In this document: piece by piece, positions 7,934 through 17,343 of the stretch
Numbering within the stretch: the stretch's first letter is position 1
Layout: every line of letters starts with the position of its first letter
Source of the DNA: Parasedimentitalea huanghaiensis
GTDB taxonomy: Bacteria > Pseudomonadota > Alphaproteobacteria > Rhodobacterales > Rhodobacteraceae
Reading direction: 5' to 3'
Length of the DNA stretch: 64,000 nt
NCBI RefSeq assembly: GCF_009753675.1
Contig: NZ_WQLV01000015.1
Span: 1 to 64,000 of the forward strand
Notes under the pieces: model-generated
Seen by the model: only the letters and a program-made list of their open reading frames with translations
Told to the model about the DNA's origin: nothing
Database searches by the model: none
Translations under genes and position numbers: made by a program

Positions 7934-9476
7934 TGTATTTCCCCGAGGGTTTCCGCATGGGCAGACGTTTTACGATCTCCAGTGTCTCGGCGTCGTAAAC
8001 CAGTACCTCGCCGTCATCTTCCCAGACCGAAACCAGCGCGTATTTACCGTCCTTGGTGAATTCGACATGGGCGACGGTCGCACCGGGTACAGGTGCCAGA
8101 GTTTTGACGATCTCAAGAGTTTCCTTGTCGATCACATGCATCTTGTCGCGGTTCGGACCAAAGAACACATCAGCCCAGACATAGCGCGAGTTTTCATGGC
8201 TGCGCATAAAGAAGCCGGGGCCCATGGTCTCGATCCGCTTCACGGTTTCCCATGTCTTCATGTCGATCACCGAAATGGTGCCGTCTTTCAGGTGTGGCGT
8301 TGCCATGACGGTGGTGTCGCCGTATTTCCAGGTGATACCAGAGCCAAGGTGCGGCATGCCGGGCAAGTCTAGGTCGGCAACTTTCTGGCCGATCACCAGA
8401 TCAATCACCTGACCACCTTCGCCACTGCGCGAGGCCCCCATGACGTATTCATAAGTCTGGTCAAAGAAGAAGTCGTCCAGATAGTCTGGCGTGGTGATCT
8501 TGCGCAGCGGGAATGGGATGTCGGTATGGGCCAGCCCTTCGGTGCGCCAGTCATGGGCAAAGCCAAACTGGGGTGGGTTCTTGCCATAGAAGATTTCCCA
8601 GATTTCCGGCACGTCTTTCAGCGCCAGAACAAAGCTTTCGCGTGGCGGCGCCTGATACACGGCGGACACCCGGCTTGGGGTGCCGTCCTTGCCTTTGACC
8701 TCACGCACGGTGGCAACGGTCAGGTCCTCAGTAGATAGAATAGTCAGGGTGTTGGGCAGATAGTTGGCCACGGCCAGCCACTTGCCATCTGCGCTCATCG
8801 CAATGTTACGGCTGTTAAGCCCGGCGCGTACCCGGCCCACCTCTTTCAGCGCGTAAATGTCATATTTCTGTACCCAGCCATCGCGCGACATGATGAACAC
8901 AAAGCGGCCCTTGGGATCAAACTTGGGCCCGCCATGCACGGCAAATGGGGTTGGAAAGCGGTCGAGCACCTCGAATGTATCGCCATCCATCACGCTAACA
9001 TGATGGTCGCCGGTTTCCACCGCCAGCGTGATGTTCATTGGGTCTGACGACCAGACCGGCGCGTTGACCTGAACATAGTCCGGGTTCAATTCGCGGCTGG
9101 CGTTGATCTGTTCCTCACCCCATGCGGGGATCTCATCCAACGGGGTCTTCAGCCAAGCGGCAAGTTCAGTGATTTGGTCGGCAGTCATGTCCTCGGCAAA
9201 CGCGGGCATTTGGGTTGCCGCGCGACCCTCGGTGATCACATTGGCCACCTTAGGACCGCGCATGCGTTTCAGCGTTTCAGGGATCAGCGCCGGGCCGGTG
9301 CCGCCAAGCCGGTTTTCACCGTGACAGCTGGCGCAGTTTTCCTGATACAGCGCTTCGGGGCCGGCAACAGCAGGGCCGCCAATCAGTATCAGCGCGGACA
9401 GGGCCGCGCCCCAGGTTGCTTTCTTTGTCAGGGAATTCATAGCAGTCTTATCCAAAAAACCGATGTGCCGGGTCAT
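7890..9476 (-). CDS. nirN: NirN, dihydro-haem d1 dehydrogenase
   Basis: A 528-residue periplasmic cytochrome with a signal peptide, a cytochrome c domain (CASCH at 48-52, axial Met90 in ATQMPAF) and an eight-bladed d1-type propeller. Known NirN oxidises dihydro-haem d1 to haem d1 and passes the cofactor to NirS. The d1 ligand candidate is His181 (FAVHGGPKF). Where NirS has LHDGFFD with a catalytic His, this protein has LDDFFFD, while the second His (MPHLGSG) is kept; this distinguishes it from a nitrite reductase. The ATG at 9474-9476 has AAGGA 7 nt upstream and overlaps the nirJ end by 29 nt; a weaker start 12 codons later also precedes the signal peptide. Confidence 0.9.
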   Translation of the reverse strand: MTRHIGFLDKTAMNSLTKKATWGAALSALILIGGPAVAGPEALYQENCASCHGENRLGGTGPALIPETLKRMRGPKVANVITEGRAATQMPAFAEDMTADQITELAAWLKTPLDEIPAWGEEQINASRELNPDYVQVNAPVWSSDPMNITLAVETGDHHVSVMDGDTFEVLDRFPTPFAVHGGPKFDPKGRFVFIMSRDGWVQKYDIYALKEVGRVRAGLNSRNIAMSADGKWLAVANYLPNTLTILSTEDLTVATVREVKGKDGTPSRVSAVYQAPPRESFVLALKDVPEIWEIFYGKNPPQFGFAHDWRTEGLAHTDIPFPLRKITTPDYLDDFFFDQTYEYVMGASRSGEGGQVIDLVIGQKVADLDLPGMPHLGSGITWKYGDTTVMATPHLKDGTISVIDMKTWETVKRIETMGPGFFMRSHENSRYVWADVFFGPNRDKMHVIDKETLEIVKTLAPVPGATVAHVEFTKDGKYALVSVWEDDGEVLVYDAETLEIVKRLPMRKPSGKYNVWNKITFSEGTSH

Positions 9477-10671
9477 GGCTTTTTCCTTTGAACGGAGTGA
9501 CTTCCAGCCGAGGTTCGGAGGTGTCGACGCCGATTTCAGTGTCATTCAGGTAGCAGGCCGGATCCTCGGCCCAGGGGTTGCCCGTCAGTTGCAGGGCGCG
9601 GATGCGGGTGTTGCCGCCGCAGACGTCCTTGATCTTGCAACTGCCACAACGTCCTTCCAACGGACGGGGACGGGTGCGCAGGGTTTTCAGCATTGCGTCT
9701 TCGCCGGTCCATAGCTCGGTGAACGGGGTTTGTTTGACATTGCCCACGGTATAGTCCGACCAGTATGTATCGGGGTGGACCTTTCCCAGAAAGTCGATGT
9801 TGGCGACCCCAAGGCCTGAGGAGTTGCCCCCCCAGGCGACCAGATGGTCGCGGACATGGGCCGTTTGTTCGGCACTGAAATTGCGGCTAACCCAATCAAG
9901 GAAGTAACCCGCATCAGCATCATTGTTGCCGGTGACAACATCCAGTGGCGTGCGTGCGCCGGTTAGCCCTTGCCAGGCCCGTTCGATTAGCATGTCCATG
10001 CCCGCACGGGTGCGCTGGTGGTGGGCGTCTTCGCCACGGTTCTTGTCACCCCGACCAGCATAGACCAGATGCGACAGATAAAACTTGTCCACGCCTTCGT
10101 CGTCACACAGTTGCAGCAGATCGGGCAGGTTGTGCTGGGTGCCTTCGGTCAGACAGAACCGCAAGCCAACCTTGACTCCACGCTTTTTCAGCGCACGCAC
10201 ACCGCGCACGGCTTGGTCAAAGGCACCATCGACACCGCGGAACCAGTCATTGGTTTTACCGATACCGTCGATCGAGATACCGACGTAGTTATAGCCGATA
10301 TCGGCAATCTGGTCTGCAGTATCGCCGTGGATCTTGGTGCCATTGGTTGATAGCGCCAGAACCCGAACCAGCTCACGTGCGCGTTTGGCCAGCGGGGTCA
10401 GGTATTTGCAGTCCAGCGGTTCGCCCCCCGACAAGATCAGCGCGGGCACTTTGAAACGACCCAGATCCTCCAGCGTTTCCATCGCCTGTTCCTGGTTTAG
10501 CTCACCTGGAAAATCCACATCGGCGGACACGGTATAGCAGTGGCGGCATTTGAGATTGCAGCGACGGGTCAGGTTCCAGATCACCACCGGTTTGACCATT
10601 CCCTCACCACGTCGCTTGCGCACGGGTGTCGGGTTGATCAGCTGGGTCATGTACTCGGACATGCGAAACAT
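9448..10671 (-). CDS. nirJ: NirJ, radical SAM enzyme of haem d1 synthesis
   Basis: A 407-residue radical SAM protein. The SAM cluster motif is [10 protein letters not shown] (Cys38, Cys42, Cys45), followed by the SAM-binding [18 protein letters not shown]-type C-terminal cysteine set ([14 protein letters not shown], then DPACYL) would hold a second iron-sulfur cluster. NirJ removes the propionate side chains of didecarboxysirohaem to create the keto groups of haem d1. The ATG has GAGGG upstream. It lies 4 nt after nirH and overlaps nirN. Cytoplasmic and oxygen-sensitive, consistent with an anaerobic operon. Confidence 0.92.
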   Translation of the reverse strand: MFRMSEYMTQLINPTPVRKRRGEGMVKPVVIWNLTRRCNLKCRHCYTVSADVDFPGELNQEQAMETLEDLGRFKVPALILSGGEPLDCKYLTPLAKRARELVRVLALSTNGTKIHGDTADQIADIGYNYVGISIDGIGKTNDWFRGVDGAFDQAVRGVRALKKRGVKVGLRFCLTEGTQHNLPDLLQLCDDEGVDKFYLSHLVYAGRGDKNRGEDAHHQRTRAGMDMLIERAWQGLTGARTPLDVVTGNNDADAGYFLDWVSRNFSAEQTAHVRDHLVAWGGNSSGLGVANIDFLGKVHPDTYWSDYTVGNVKQTPFTELWTGEDAMLKTLRTRPRPLEGRCGSCKIKDVCGGNTRIRALQLTGNPWAEDPACYLNDTEIGVDTSEPRLEVTPFKGKSHDPAHRFFG

Positions 10672-10675
10672 GGGA

Positions 10676-11170
10676 TTACCCTCGTTTGCGGAGCCGCAGC
10701 CCCGTTTTTTTCAGAATACGCTTGGAATAGAGGATGTCGTGACCGTGACAGGCGTCGCCAAGTATAGCGGCAATTTCAGCGCGCTTGGCTTCGACCTCGT
10801 CAGGTGTGTCCCCATGGACCATAGCAAAAAGGTTATAGGGCCAGCCCTGGTCTCGGGCGCGGGGCCGTTCGTAACAATGGGTGACAAAGGGCAGGGCACC
10901 GATCTGTGCGCCAAGCTCGGCCACCTGAGCGTCCTCCACGTCCCAAACGGTCATCCCATTGGCGACCATTCCCAGCTTGTAGTGGTTAGGTGCAGCCGCA
11001 ATACGGCGAATTGCACCGCTGTCTTTCATGGCCGCAATTCGTGCGACCAAATCCGCTTCGGACATGCCAAGTTTACCAGCAACCTCGGCATAAGGGGCCG
11101 CTACGATTGGCAAACCTCCCTGAAGTGCAGCGATGATTTCGCGATCTGATATCTTTGTTTCGACGCTCAT
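10676..11170 (-). CDS. nirH: NirH, sirohaem decarboxylase subunit
   Basis: A 164-residue protein of the AsnC/Lrp-like fold. It has an N-terminal helix-turn-helix-like segment ([18 protein letters not shown]) and a second domain with [22 protein letters not shown]. It resembles the C-terminal half of the NirDL fusion (WPYRLYNMVH), which places it in the L/H class. These proteins decarboxylate the two acetate side chains of sirohaem rather than regulate genes. The ATG at 11168-11170 overlaps the nirG stop by 4 nt; the open frame extends further upstream without family similarity. Confidence 0.88.
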   Translation of the reverse strand: MSVETKISDREIIAALQGGLPIVAAPYAEVAGKLGMSEADLVARIAAMKDSGAIRRIAAAPNHYKLGMVANGMTVWDVEDAQVAELGAQIGALPFVTHCYERPRARDQGWPYNLFAMVHGDTPDEVEAKRAEIAAILGDACHGHDILYSKRILKKTGLRLRKRG

Positions 11171-11613
11171 GCCTTTACCCGGAAGCCTATAAAAAATTCC
11201 TGCAGTTTCGGAAAACACAGCACTTGCAGCCCTGTCTTCTCCTCGATCCGCTCGGCAGTTTCCGCGATGCCCTCGGGCGTTTCGGTGGCCAGCACGAACC
11301 ACATGTTCAGTGTGTGATCGCGTTCATAATTGTGCGCCACTTCAGGGAAATCATTGACTTCGATCATGACTCTTTCGAATTGATCGGAAGGAACGGCAAT
11401 TGCACACAGACAGAACGCACCGCCCATGGCTGCGACATCAAAAAACGGCCCAAATCGGGTGATTGCGCCCGTTTCCTTCATGGCCTCGATACGAGAGATG
11501 ACATCGGCCTCGGACAGACCGAGTTCCTTGCCAACCTCGGCAAAGGGGTGAGAGGACAGCGGCAGGTCGTCTTGCAGACGGTTGATCAACAGGCGGTCGG
11601 TGTCGTCCAACAT
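11167..11613 (-). CDS. nirG: NirG, sirohaem decarboxylase subunit
   Basis: A 148-residue AsnC/Lrp-like protein of the D/G class. It has a helix-turn-helix-like segment (FAEVGKELGLSEADVISRI) and HNYERDHTLNMWFVLATETPEG, which matches the first half of NirDL (NHNYQREDDWNLWFVATG). The ATG at 11611-11613 has AAGGAAGGG upstream and overlaps the stop codon of nirDL by one base, so the decarboxylase subunits are translated together. Expected partner of NirH, NirD and NirL in converting sirohaem to 12,18-didecarboxysirohaem in the cytoplasm. Confidence 0.88.
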   Translation of the reverse strand: MLDDTDRLLINRLQDDLPLSSHPFAEVGKELGLSEADVISRIEAMKETGAITRFGPFFDVAAMGGAFCLCAIAVPSDQFERVMIEVNDFPEVAHNYERDHTLNMWFVLATETPEGIAETAERIEEKTGLQVLCFPKLQEFFIGFRVKA

Positions 11614-12602
11614 CACGCGGCCCTTCCTTTGGTGCGGGAAATTAGCGCGCCGGTTTGTTTGAAACAACGTGTGGAAAACAGCACCTTGTGCTTGGCATCG
11701 GCCAACTCTGGCAGGGCTGTTGCTGCATCAATGACCTCTTGCGCAGCGGACCGTGTGCGCGCATGCACCATGTTGTATAGGCGATAGGGCCAGACACCGG
11801 GCACGGGGCGACGTTCATAGGCCAACGTCACACCTTCCAGTGCTGCAAGCGCCTGACCGGCGGCTGGCACTTGCTGTTCAGGAATATCCCAAACGACCAT
11901 CGCATTGGCGGACCATCCTAGCGCCCGGTGGCGCACAATCACACCAAGGCGTGAGATGATGCCCGCGTCATGCAGCGTTTCGATCCGATCCAACACTTCG
12001 GACTCAGATCGGCCAAGATTGGTCGCAAGATCCCAATAGGAACGCGCGGTGATTGGCATCCCACGGGACAGGACCTGCAACAGGTCTCGGTCACCATCCT
12101 GCAGTGCGCAAAGGTCAACAGGCCTTGGTGGAACCAGCTGGCGGGGGCCGTTCATGCGGAACCCGAGATCTACATTAAAGGGACGCATCAAGCGCAGATC
12201 CAGAACCTGTAGACCAGTAGCGTCTTGTATTTGTTTCAGCGAAGCATCCACATCTGCGCGGTCTGGCCCAGTTGCCACGAACCACAGGTTCCAGTCATCT
12301 TCGCGTTGGTAGTTGTGGTTCACTCCATGCTGTTCACCAATGATTGCAGCTACTTCTTCCAACCGCTCTGGCGGCGCAGCTACAGCGGCCAAAGTACTGG
12401 CCGAGATGGCGTTGGGTGCGATGGTGGCACCCACTCGGCTGATGCGACCTGCGGCCTGCATGGCGTTCAAGCGTGCGAGGACGTCATCAACGGATATTCC
12501 AAGTTCACTGGCAAGAGTTTCAAACGGGCGCGGGGTGATTGGAAAATCACGTTGCCAGTCATCCAGCAGGCGGCGGTCAATAGGGCAGGCAATACCTTGC
12601 AT
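11613..12602 (-). CDS. nirDL: NirDL, fused sirohaem decarboxylase
   Basis: A 329-residue fusion of two AsnC/Lrp-like units. The first half (about 1-150) is D/G-type (NHNYQREDDWNLWFVATG). The second (about 165-329) is L/H-type (WSANAMVVWDIPEQQ, YERRPVPGVWPYRLYNMVH). Each half begins with its own helix-turn-helix-like region (FETLASELGISVDDVLARL; YWDLATNLGRSESEVLDRI). Such fusions are known in Paracoccus and relatives, while Pseudomonas has separate NirD and NirL. With NirG and NirH the set has two modules of each class. It follows nirF after 3 nt and overlaps nirG by 1 nt. Confidence 0.9.
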   Translation of the reverse strand: MQGIACPIDRRLLDDWQRDFPITPRPFETLASELGISVDDVLARLNAMQAAGRISRVGATIAPNAISASTLAAVAAPPERLEEVAAIIGEQHGVNHNYQREDDWNLWFVATGPDRADVDASLKQIQDATGLQVLDLRLMRPFNVDLGFRMNGPRQLVPPRPVDLCALQDGDRDLLQVLSRGMPITARSYWDLATNLGRSESEVLDRIETLHDAGIISRLGVIVRHRALGWSANAMVVWDIPEQQVPAAGQALAALEGVTLAYERRPVPGVWPYRLYNMVHARTRSAAQEVIDAATALPELADAKHKVLFSTRCFKQTGALISRTKGRAA

Positions 12603-12605
12603 GGC

Positions 12606-13745
12606 TTACAACCCTGTCCGGTGGGCGCGCGCGGTGAAAAAGATCCCAGATGGGCTCTCGGCATCAATCTCGCGCAGCTTTTCAAAGGTGCGGGTGTCGT
12701 AGACCATGATCTTTCCGGCGTCCCGAACGCTCAGCCAGACCTCGTGCCCGCGCGGAGTGAACTCCATGTGCAGCACGGCTGGACCGGGTTGGAACTGGTG
12801 GATAATTTCCTTGGAAACGCTGTCGATTACCTGAATTGTATCGTTCAATGGGTGGGCGAAGTTGACCCAAACCTGCCGCCCATCGGGGCGCGCCATGGCA
12901 AAGACCGGCTGACCGTGGGTTTTGGTCCGTGCAGTTTCCTCCAGCGTGTCGGCATCCACCCATAGGACCTCGTGGTGGCCCACAGCGGGGAGAACGAATT
13001 CGGTGCCCGTAAGCGCCCAACCTTCAAGGTGAGGCATCTTGTAGACCGGCATTTCCTCTTGTCCGCGACCATAGTTTGGCAGCACGCGGATGGGTTCGGG
13101 GTTTTCGTCCCACAGGTCTAGCGCGGTCATACCGTCCTCGCCGAACAACCCGGTGATATAGGTGCGTCCATTGGCTGTGATCAGCGCATCATAGGGGCGG
13201 TCGCCCATATCAGGGATGCGGGTGATCTGGGGTTCGGCCTCTGTCAGGTCGGCAATCCATGTTTCGCCCGTGTCCCAGACGGTGAAGACAAACCGACGGC
13301 CCGGAGCATCGACCAGACCAATGGTTTTTCCGCCGGTTGGGATATCCAGAACCAGCTCTAGCGTATCGGCGTCAAAGACACGCACGCCGCCGGGCTCGTA
13401 ATTCGACACTGCAACCAGTTTACCGTCGTCCGAGATTGCGCCACCGATGGCATTCCCCGACTGCATCACACGGTTGACGATCTGGCGGGTGGTGATGTCC
13501 AGCTTGGTCAAACCTCCATCGCGGCCAAAGATATAGGCAAAGCGTTCGTCTGGGGAGTAGACCAGACTGGCATGACTCAGGTCGCCAAAACCTTCGATCC
13601 GTGCGAGTGCGGCGCGTTCTGATTGATCTACCAGCAGGACCGATCCGGTAGCCCGTTCGATAACAACGCCCATGTCACCGGTGGCAACAGTTTCTGCGCT
13701 GGCGGTTGAGGTAAGCAGAAGGGCGGCGGCGAGGAGTTTTTTCAT
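12606..13745 (-). CDS. nirF: NirF, haem d1 biosynthesis protein
   Basis: A 379-residue exported propeller protein related to the d1 domain of NirS but without a cytochrome c domain. The signal peptide is MKKLLAAALLLTSTASA. The propeller repeats run from about residue 25 to the end (SPDERFAYIFGRDGGLTKLD; VAVSNYEPGGVRVFD; MEFTPRGHEVWLSVRDAGKIMVYD). NirF is essential for d1 formation and acts in the periplasm before NirN. The ATG at 13743-13745 overlaps the nirC stop by 4 nt; the longer open frame has no family match. No lipobox cysteine is seen after the signal, so it appears soluble rather than a lipoprotein. Confidence 0.9.
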   Translation of the reverse strand: MKKLLAAALLLTSTASAETVATGDMGVVIERATGSVLLVDQSERAALARIEGFGDLSHASLVYSPDERFAYIFGRDGGLTKLDITTRQIVNRVMQSGNAIGGAISDDGKLVAVSNYEPGGVRVFDADTLELVLDIPTGGKTIGLVDAPGRRFVFTVWDTGETWIADLTEAEPQITRIPDMGDRPYDALITANGRTYITGLFGEDGMTALDLWDENPEPIRVLPNYGRGQEEMPVYKMPHLEGWALTGTEFVLPAVGHHEVLWVDADTLEETARTKTHGQPVFAMARPDGRQVWVNFAHPLNDTIQVIDSVSKEIIHQFQPGPAVLHMEFTPRGHEVWLSVRDAGKIMVYDTRTFEKLREIDAESPSGIFFTARAHRTGL

Positions 13746-14101
13746 TTCGTTTCTCCGGTTAGGAGGTAATCGGCAATCCACTTGGCCTCTTGTGGGCTCA
13801 ACAGTGGACGCCAAGGGGGCATGGGGGTGTCAGGAATTCCGTCAAGGATCACCGTGGTCAGAACGTCACGGTCATAGAACTGCATCGCCTCGGGGGTGAT
13901 TTCGGGGCCAAGCCCCCCCATTAGCGTCAAGCCATGGCATGAACCGCAGTCCTGATGGACGAACCGTTGTAGGGCAGCTGGGTCAACCGGGTCGGCAGAG
14001 ATGACGGTTGGGGATAACACCACCAGTGCGGTTCCCAGCACCCGGGCCAAGCCTCGACCCAGCCCGAGTTTTGCTGCGACATTGGGAATGAGGCTAGCCA
14101 T
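13742..14101 (-). CDS. nirC: NirC, periplasmic cytochrome c
   Basis: A 119-residue monohaem cytochrome with an N-terminal signal sequence (hydrophobic stretch about 19-35). The haem motif is CGSCH at 52-56 and the axial Met94 is in DTPMPPW. NirC donates electrons to NirS or serves d1 maturation in other denitrifiers. The ATG at 14099-14101 overlaps the nirE stop by 8 nt, and the end overlaps nirF by 4 nt. Confidence 0.87.
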   Translation of the reverse strand: MASLIPNVAAKLGLGRGLARVLGTALVVLSPTVISADPVDPAALQRFVHQDCGSCHGLTLMGGLGPEITPEAMQFYDRDVLTTVILDGIPDTPMPPWRPLLSPQEAKWIADYLLTGETK

Positions 14102-14861
14102 GGGCCTTTGCCTGTTCGACGATACTCTCATCGTGACGTTCCGTATAAAGCGAAACCACCTGACCGATGATGAACAATGTTGGCGGCTGCAGCTCCGCTT
14201 CGCGGGCATCCTGCGCGATTAGTCCAAGTGTCGAAGTCATGCGCTCTTCGTCGGCCGAGGTGGCTTTGGAAATTGCCATAACCGGGGTGCTGGCGGGCAG
14301 GCCTTCGGTCATCAGCCCCACGGCAATTTGGCCGATGTTGGCGACACCCATGTAGACCACAAGTGTTGTTTCAGGGTCGGCTAGGCTCTTCCAATCTAGG
14401 TCCAGCACCTTGTCAGCCTGACGGTGGCCAGTCACATATTGTACGCTGGTCGCAATGCCGCGATGGGTGAGGGGCACGCCGGTGGAACAGGATGCGCCTT
14501 GCGCGGCGGTGATCCCGGGGGCGTAGACGACCTCGATCCCTCGGTTTTGCAGGTACAGCGCCTCTTCGGAGCCGCGACCAAAAATCATCGGATCGCCGCC
14601 CTTGAGCCGTGCAACTGTGCGACCCATCTGGGCCTGCTCAAACAGGATCTCATTGATGCGATCTTGCGGCACGGGGTGGTTGCGGGGGCATTTGCCGACC
14701 GGGATCAGTTCGACCCCTGCTGGACAAAGCGCCATGATGTCGTCCGAGACCAGCCGGTCGTAGACAACGACATCTGCGGACTGGATCATTTTCAGCGCGC
14801 GCAGGGTCAGCAGGTCGGGATCGCCGGGTCCGGCGCCTATCAGGGATACTCTACCGTTCAT
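14094..14861 (-). CDS. nirE: NirE, uroporphyrinogen-III C-methyltransferase
   Basis: A 255-residue SUMT-type methyltransferase that makes precorrin-2 from uroporphyrinogen III using SAM, the branch point toward sirohaem and haem d1. Family motifs: VSLIGAGPGDPDLLTLRA, VVVYDRLVSDDI, VARLKGGDPMIFGRG, PGITAAQGASCSTGVPLTHRG. The length matches the stand-alone enzyme without the CysG oxidase/chelatase domain, so oxidation and iron insertion must be done by others (see the CbiX-like gene). The ATG at 14859-14861 is preferred over an upstream in-frame start. A 208-nt gap separates it from the cupredoxin gene and may contain a secondary promoter. Confidence 0.92.
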   Translation of the reverse strand: MNGRVSLIGAGPGDPDLLTLRALKMIQSADVVVYDRLVSDDIMALCPAGVELIPVGKCPRNHPVPQDRINEILFEQAQMGRTVARLKGGDPMIFGRGSEEALYLQNRGIEVVYAPGITAAQGASCSTGVPLTHRGIATSVQYVTGHRQADKVLDLDWKSLADPETTLVVYMGVANIGQIAVGLMTEGLPASTPVMAISKATSADEERMTSTLGLIAQDAREAELQPPTLFIIGQVVSLYTERHDESIVEQAKAHG

Positions 14862-15017
14862 GGTGGTTCTCGCATGCTCCAGTGGTTGTCTTGGCAGAAC
14901 CCCAAACGCACGGTGCAATCGCGTGGTCAGTGCTGGTCAGCACCTGATGGTGAAAGCAATGCTGGAGATCCTGGCGTATCATGAGGACAGAATGCCGCCG
15001 GGCGGCCCAGCTTTCCT

Positions 15018-15031
15018 TGACTTATGCTAAG
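15018..15031. promoter_or_regulatory. Weak FNR/Dnr-like site ahead of nirE
   Basis: TTGACTTATGCTAA in the 208-nt spacer upstream of nirE has a good left half (TTGAC) and a degenerate right half (GCTAA). It sits about 160 nt from the nirE start. It would fit a secondary promoter for the d1 biosynthesis genes, but two mismatches make this tentative. Confidence 0.25.
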
Positions 15032-15069
15032 GCATATTTGTTTTGCGAAATAACGGGTCCTGGGCGGGA

Positions 15070-15486
15070 CTATTCTTCGACTGTAACCATGCCGATCATG
15101 TCGCGGGTTTCCCAATGCGGACCACATAGATAGTCTTGGTCGCCCGGTGTCAGAAATGTGAATTCGACGCTTTCGTCTGGAAAGGCGCGATCGGATTCGG
15201 GCATGCCAGCGGTAGGCGAAAGAACGCTGTGACTGGTGCGTTTGTCGACATTGACCCAGCGTACCGTGGTCCCCACCGGAACGGTAATCTGGGCGGGGCA
15301 GAAATTGTATTTGTACATTGTCACCACAACCACACCGTCTGCTTCGGACGAGGGCTGGCCAGTGAGCGAGACATAACGTTCCTCGGCCTCGGCACAGATG
15401 GCAGCCGGGTCTTTACCTGCGGCATGAGCGGAAGATGCTGCCGCAAGCGACAGCAGGGTAATAGCCAGAGTTGAAGGCGTTCGCAT
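15070..15486 (-). CDS. Exported cupredoxin (type 1 copper protein)
   Basis: A 138-residue protein with a signal peptide (cleavage likely after SSAHA). The cupredoxin domain has ligands His86 (RTSHSV), Cys121 and His124 (YLCGPHW) and Met130 (RDMIGMV). The pattern resembles plastocyanin/pseudoazurin, but the His-to-Met spacing is longer than in classical pseudoazurin. Cys31 and Cys63 may form a disulfide. Location between the nirT-like gene and nirE suggests an electron carrier for nitrite reductase. The ATG at 15484-15486 has CGGGG upstream. The exact partner is unknown; the assignment as a copper protein is strong, the role inferred. Confidence 0.8.
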   Translation of the reverse strand: MRTPSTLAITLLSLAAASSAHAAGKDPAAICAEAEERYVSLTGQPSSEADGVVVVTMYKYNFCPAQITVPVGTTVRWVNVDKRTSHSVLSPTAGMPESDRAFPDESVEFTFLTPGDQDYLCGPHWETRDMIGMVTVEE

Positions 15487-15510
15487 ATTAAAACCCCGAT
15501 GAAGGATGAA

Positions 15511-15535
15511 CGGCGGCCGGAACACCCGGCCGCCG
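15511..15535 (-). terminator. Intercistronic hairpin between nirT-like and cupredoxin genes
   Basis: Perfect 10-bp stem CGGCGGCCGG/CCGGCCGCCG with a 5-nt loop, beginning 8 nt after the nirT-like stop. On the transcribed (minus) strand no U-run follows, so it probably protects or processes the message or attenuates weakly rather than fully terminating. Confidence 0.55.
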
Positions 15536-15543
15536 TTTTAGGT

Positions 15544-17343
15544 TTACTGACCAACCACGTTGACCGTCGCGTCAGGATCATCCAACGCCAGGCTGGTATC
15601 CAGCGTCACGTGGTGGAACCGCGCATCAGCATAGTCATCGTGGATCGCAAAGCCGACGGTATAGGACTTGCCGGGTTCAAGCGGTACATCCCCCGGTGTG
15701 TCCGAGTTCAGCGGCCGCGAGAACACTACGGTCCACATGCCGGCCGAGAGGGTCGCCTGCGAGGCAAACTCTCCGCCATTTTCAACGCGGCGGTCCAGCA
15801 GATAGCCGTTGGAGCCGCTGCCATCCGCATAGACGCGCATCAGATCCAGAAAGGTGCCATCAGCAAGATACTGTTCGATCTCTTCTGCAGACTTCAGCTG
15901 ATCCCAGCCGCCTTGAGGTTTGCCACGACGTCCCTTGACCTCAACCTTTGTGCGGCTTTCGGTCAGGTACTTGGTGATCATGCCAGTCGCTTCCAGACGC
16001 GAAGCCACCTCCCCGCTCGCGGCAATCCCGTCAGCATCCGGGGCAAACGGCATATAGGCGTTGTCAGCATGACAACTGGACCAGCACCCTACCTGATCGC
16101 CCATTTCGATACCCGTGCCAGAAATCATCATGGCCACCTTGATCTGGTTTTCAGGATCCATCTTGCCACCTTCAACAAAGGGGGCAGGGGCGTGAGGTGC
16201 ATCCGGCCATTGCATACGAACATAGAGATTGTCGGCATCATGGGCGGCCTGAACTGTGGCGTTGATGATGCTGCGCTTACCCGGGATTGGTGTTGGCTCC
16301 AACTCATCGTTCTTGCCACCACTGCCTGTAACGATTTTGGTGCCAATGGCTTCTAGCTCAGCTGCGTGGCAGGTTGTACATTGATCGCCGCCTTTGGTCA
16401 GCGGACGGGCACCACCATGCTGTTTGCCGTTCTGCACCCACTCAAACGAGGCCTGACCGGGATAGAACATGGTCAGATCGGTACTCGCCACAGTGGTCCA
16501 GTCGACATCGGCACCAACGGTATCCCCGGCAGCGGCTTCAGTGACCTCGCCTGCAACGGCTGCCCGCTCTTCGGCAATAGCCGCATCAACGGCAGAGGCA
16601 ATCTGAGCCTGCACGGCTTCGCGATTGGCAGTTTCGGCGGCCCGTGCGGCGGCGGCTTCTTCAGCTTCTACAGCTTCGATATAGGCCAGGCTATCCAGGT
16701 AGATTTGCGGAACTTCGCGGATAAACGCTGGATTGGGCGCTTCCAAAGCCTCGAGGTATTCATCAGTCGCACGGTCGCGCACATTTTTGTGGGCGATGCC
16801 CTTGTGGCAATCGATGCACGTCTGGCCTACTTCCATCGCGTTCAGGTGTTGTTGACGGGCGCGTGGCTTCTGGAATTCAGGCATCATCGATTCAAAATCG
16901 TGACAGTTGCGGCATTCAATCGAATCCGTCGCTTTCATCCGCTCCCATTCGTTCATTGCGAGCGACAACCGGTGGGTTTCGAATTTTTCCGGCGTACTGA
17001 TACTGCCAGTCAGTTTGCCCCAGAGCTCTTTGGACGCTTTGATCTTGCGGATCATCTTGTGGGTCCAGTCCTTGGGCACGTGGCAGTCAGAACAAACTGC
17101 GCCCACACCAGAGCGGTTCACGTCGTGGACGGTGCCCTGATATTCAGCGTATACGTTATCTTTCATTTCGTGGCAGGAGATACAGAATGGCATCGTGTTG
17201 GTCGCTTCCATAGCGGTATTGAAACCGCCCCAGAACACAATGCCGGCTATGAAGGCCGCCGTGATCCCCGCTAACGGCATTCCCCAAAGGAAGTAGCGCC
17301 GCCAGATGGGCTTTTTCGGTTCAGCTTCGCTGGTCTGGGTCAT
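15544..17343 (-). CDS. NirT/NapC-type multihaem cytochrome fused to an ethylbenzene-dehydrogenase-like haem domain
   Basis: A 599-residue membrane-anchored cytochrome. Residues 17-39 form one transmembrane helix. The NapC/NirT tetrahaem domain has CxxCH at 54-58, 84-88, 144-148 and 176-180. An Ala/Glu-rich linker, probably coiled, spans about 222-275. A fifth haem motif CTTCH lies at 322-326. The rest (about 345-599) looks like the haem-binding gamma-subunit domain of the ethylbenzene/DMSO dehydrogenase family and contains CWSSCH (420-425), a CX3CH variant. NapC/NirT proteins take electrons from quinol to periplasmic reductases, so this may bypass the bc1 complex to feed NirS. The ATG at 17341-17343 follows ACGGAG; the upstream extension is not family-like. 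Known NirT lacks the extra domain. Confidence 0.78.
   Translation of the reverse strand: MTQTSEAEPKKPIWRRYFLWGMPLAGITAAFIAGIVFWGGFNTAMEATNTMPFCISCHEMKDNVYAEYQGTVHDVNRSGVGAVCSDCHVPKDWTHKMIRKIKASKELWGKLTGSISTPEKFETHRLSLAMNEWERMKATDSIECRNCHDFESMMPEFQKPRARQQHLNAMEVGQTCIDCHKGIAHKNVRDRATDEYLEALEAPNPAFIREVPQIYLDSLAYIEAVEAEEAAAARAAETANREAVQAQIASAVDAAIAEERAAVAGEVTEAAAGDTVGADVDWTTVASTDLTMFYPGQASFEWVQNGKQHGGARPLTKGGDQCTTCHAAELEAIGTKIVTGSGGKNDELEPTPIPGKRSIINATVQAAHDADNLYVRMQWPDAPHAPAPFVEGGKMDPENQIKVAMMISGTGIEMGDQVGCWSSCHADNAYMPFAPDADGIAASGEVASRLEATGMITKYLTESRTKVEVKGRRGKPQGGWDQLKSAEEIEQYLADGTFLDLMRVYADGSGSNGYLLDRRVENGGEFASQATLSAGMWTVVFSRPLNSDTPGDVPLEPGKSYTVGFAIHDDYADARFHHVTLDTSLALDDPDATVNVVGQ

Noticed and set aside
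12225-12965. 246-codon antisense frame over nirDL and nirF
   Set aside because: It is the mirror of two well-supported genes; no protein-like motifs.
14930-14943. Short palindrome GTGCTG-GT-CAGCAC in the nirE upstream spacer
   Set aside because: Small stem, no regulator to match it, likely chance.
16366-17274. 302-codon antisense frame over the NirT-like gene
   Set aside because: Shadow of the haem-cytochrome coding strand; no start context or domain.
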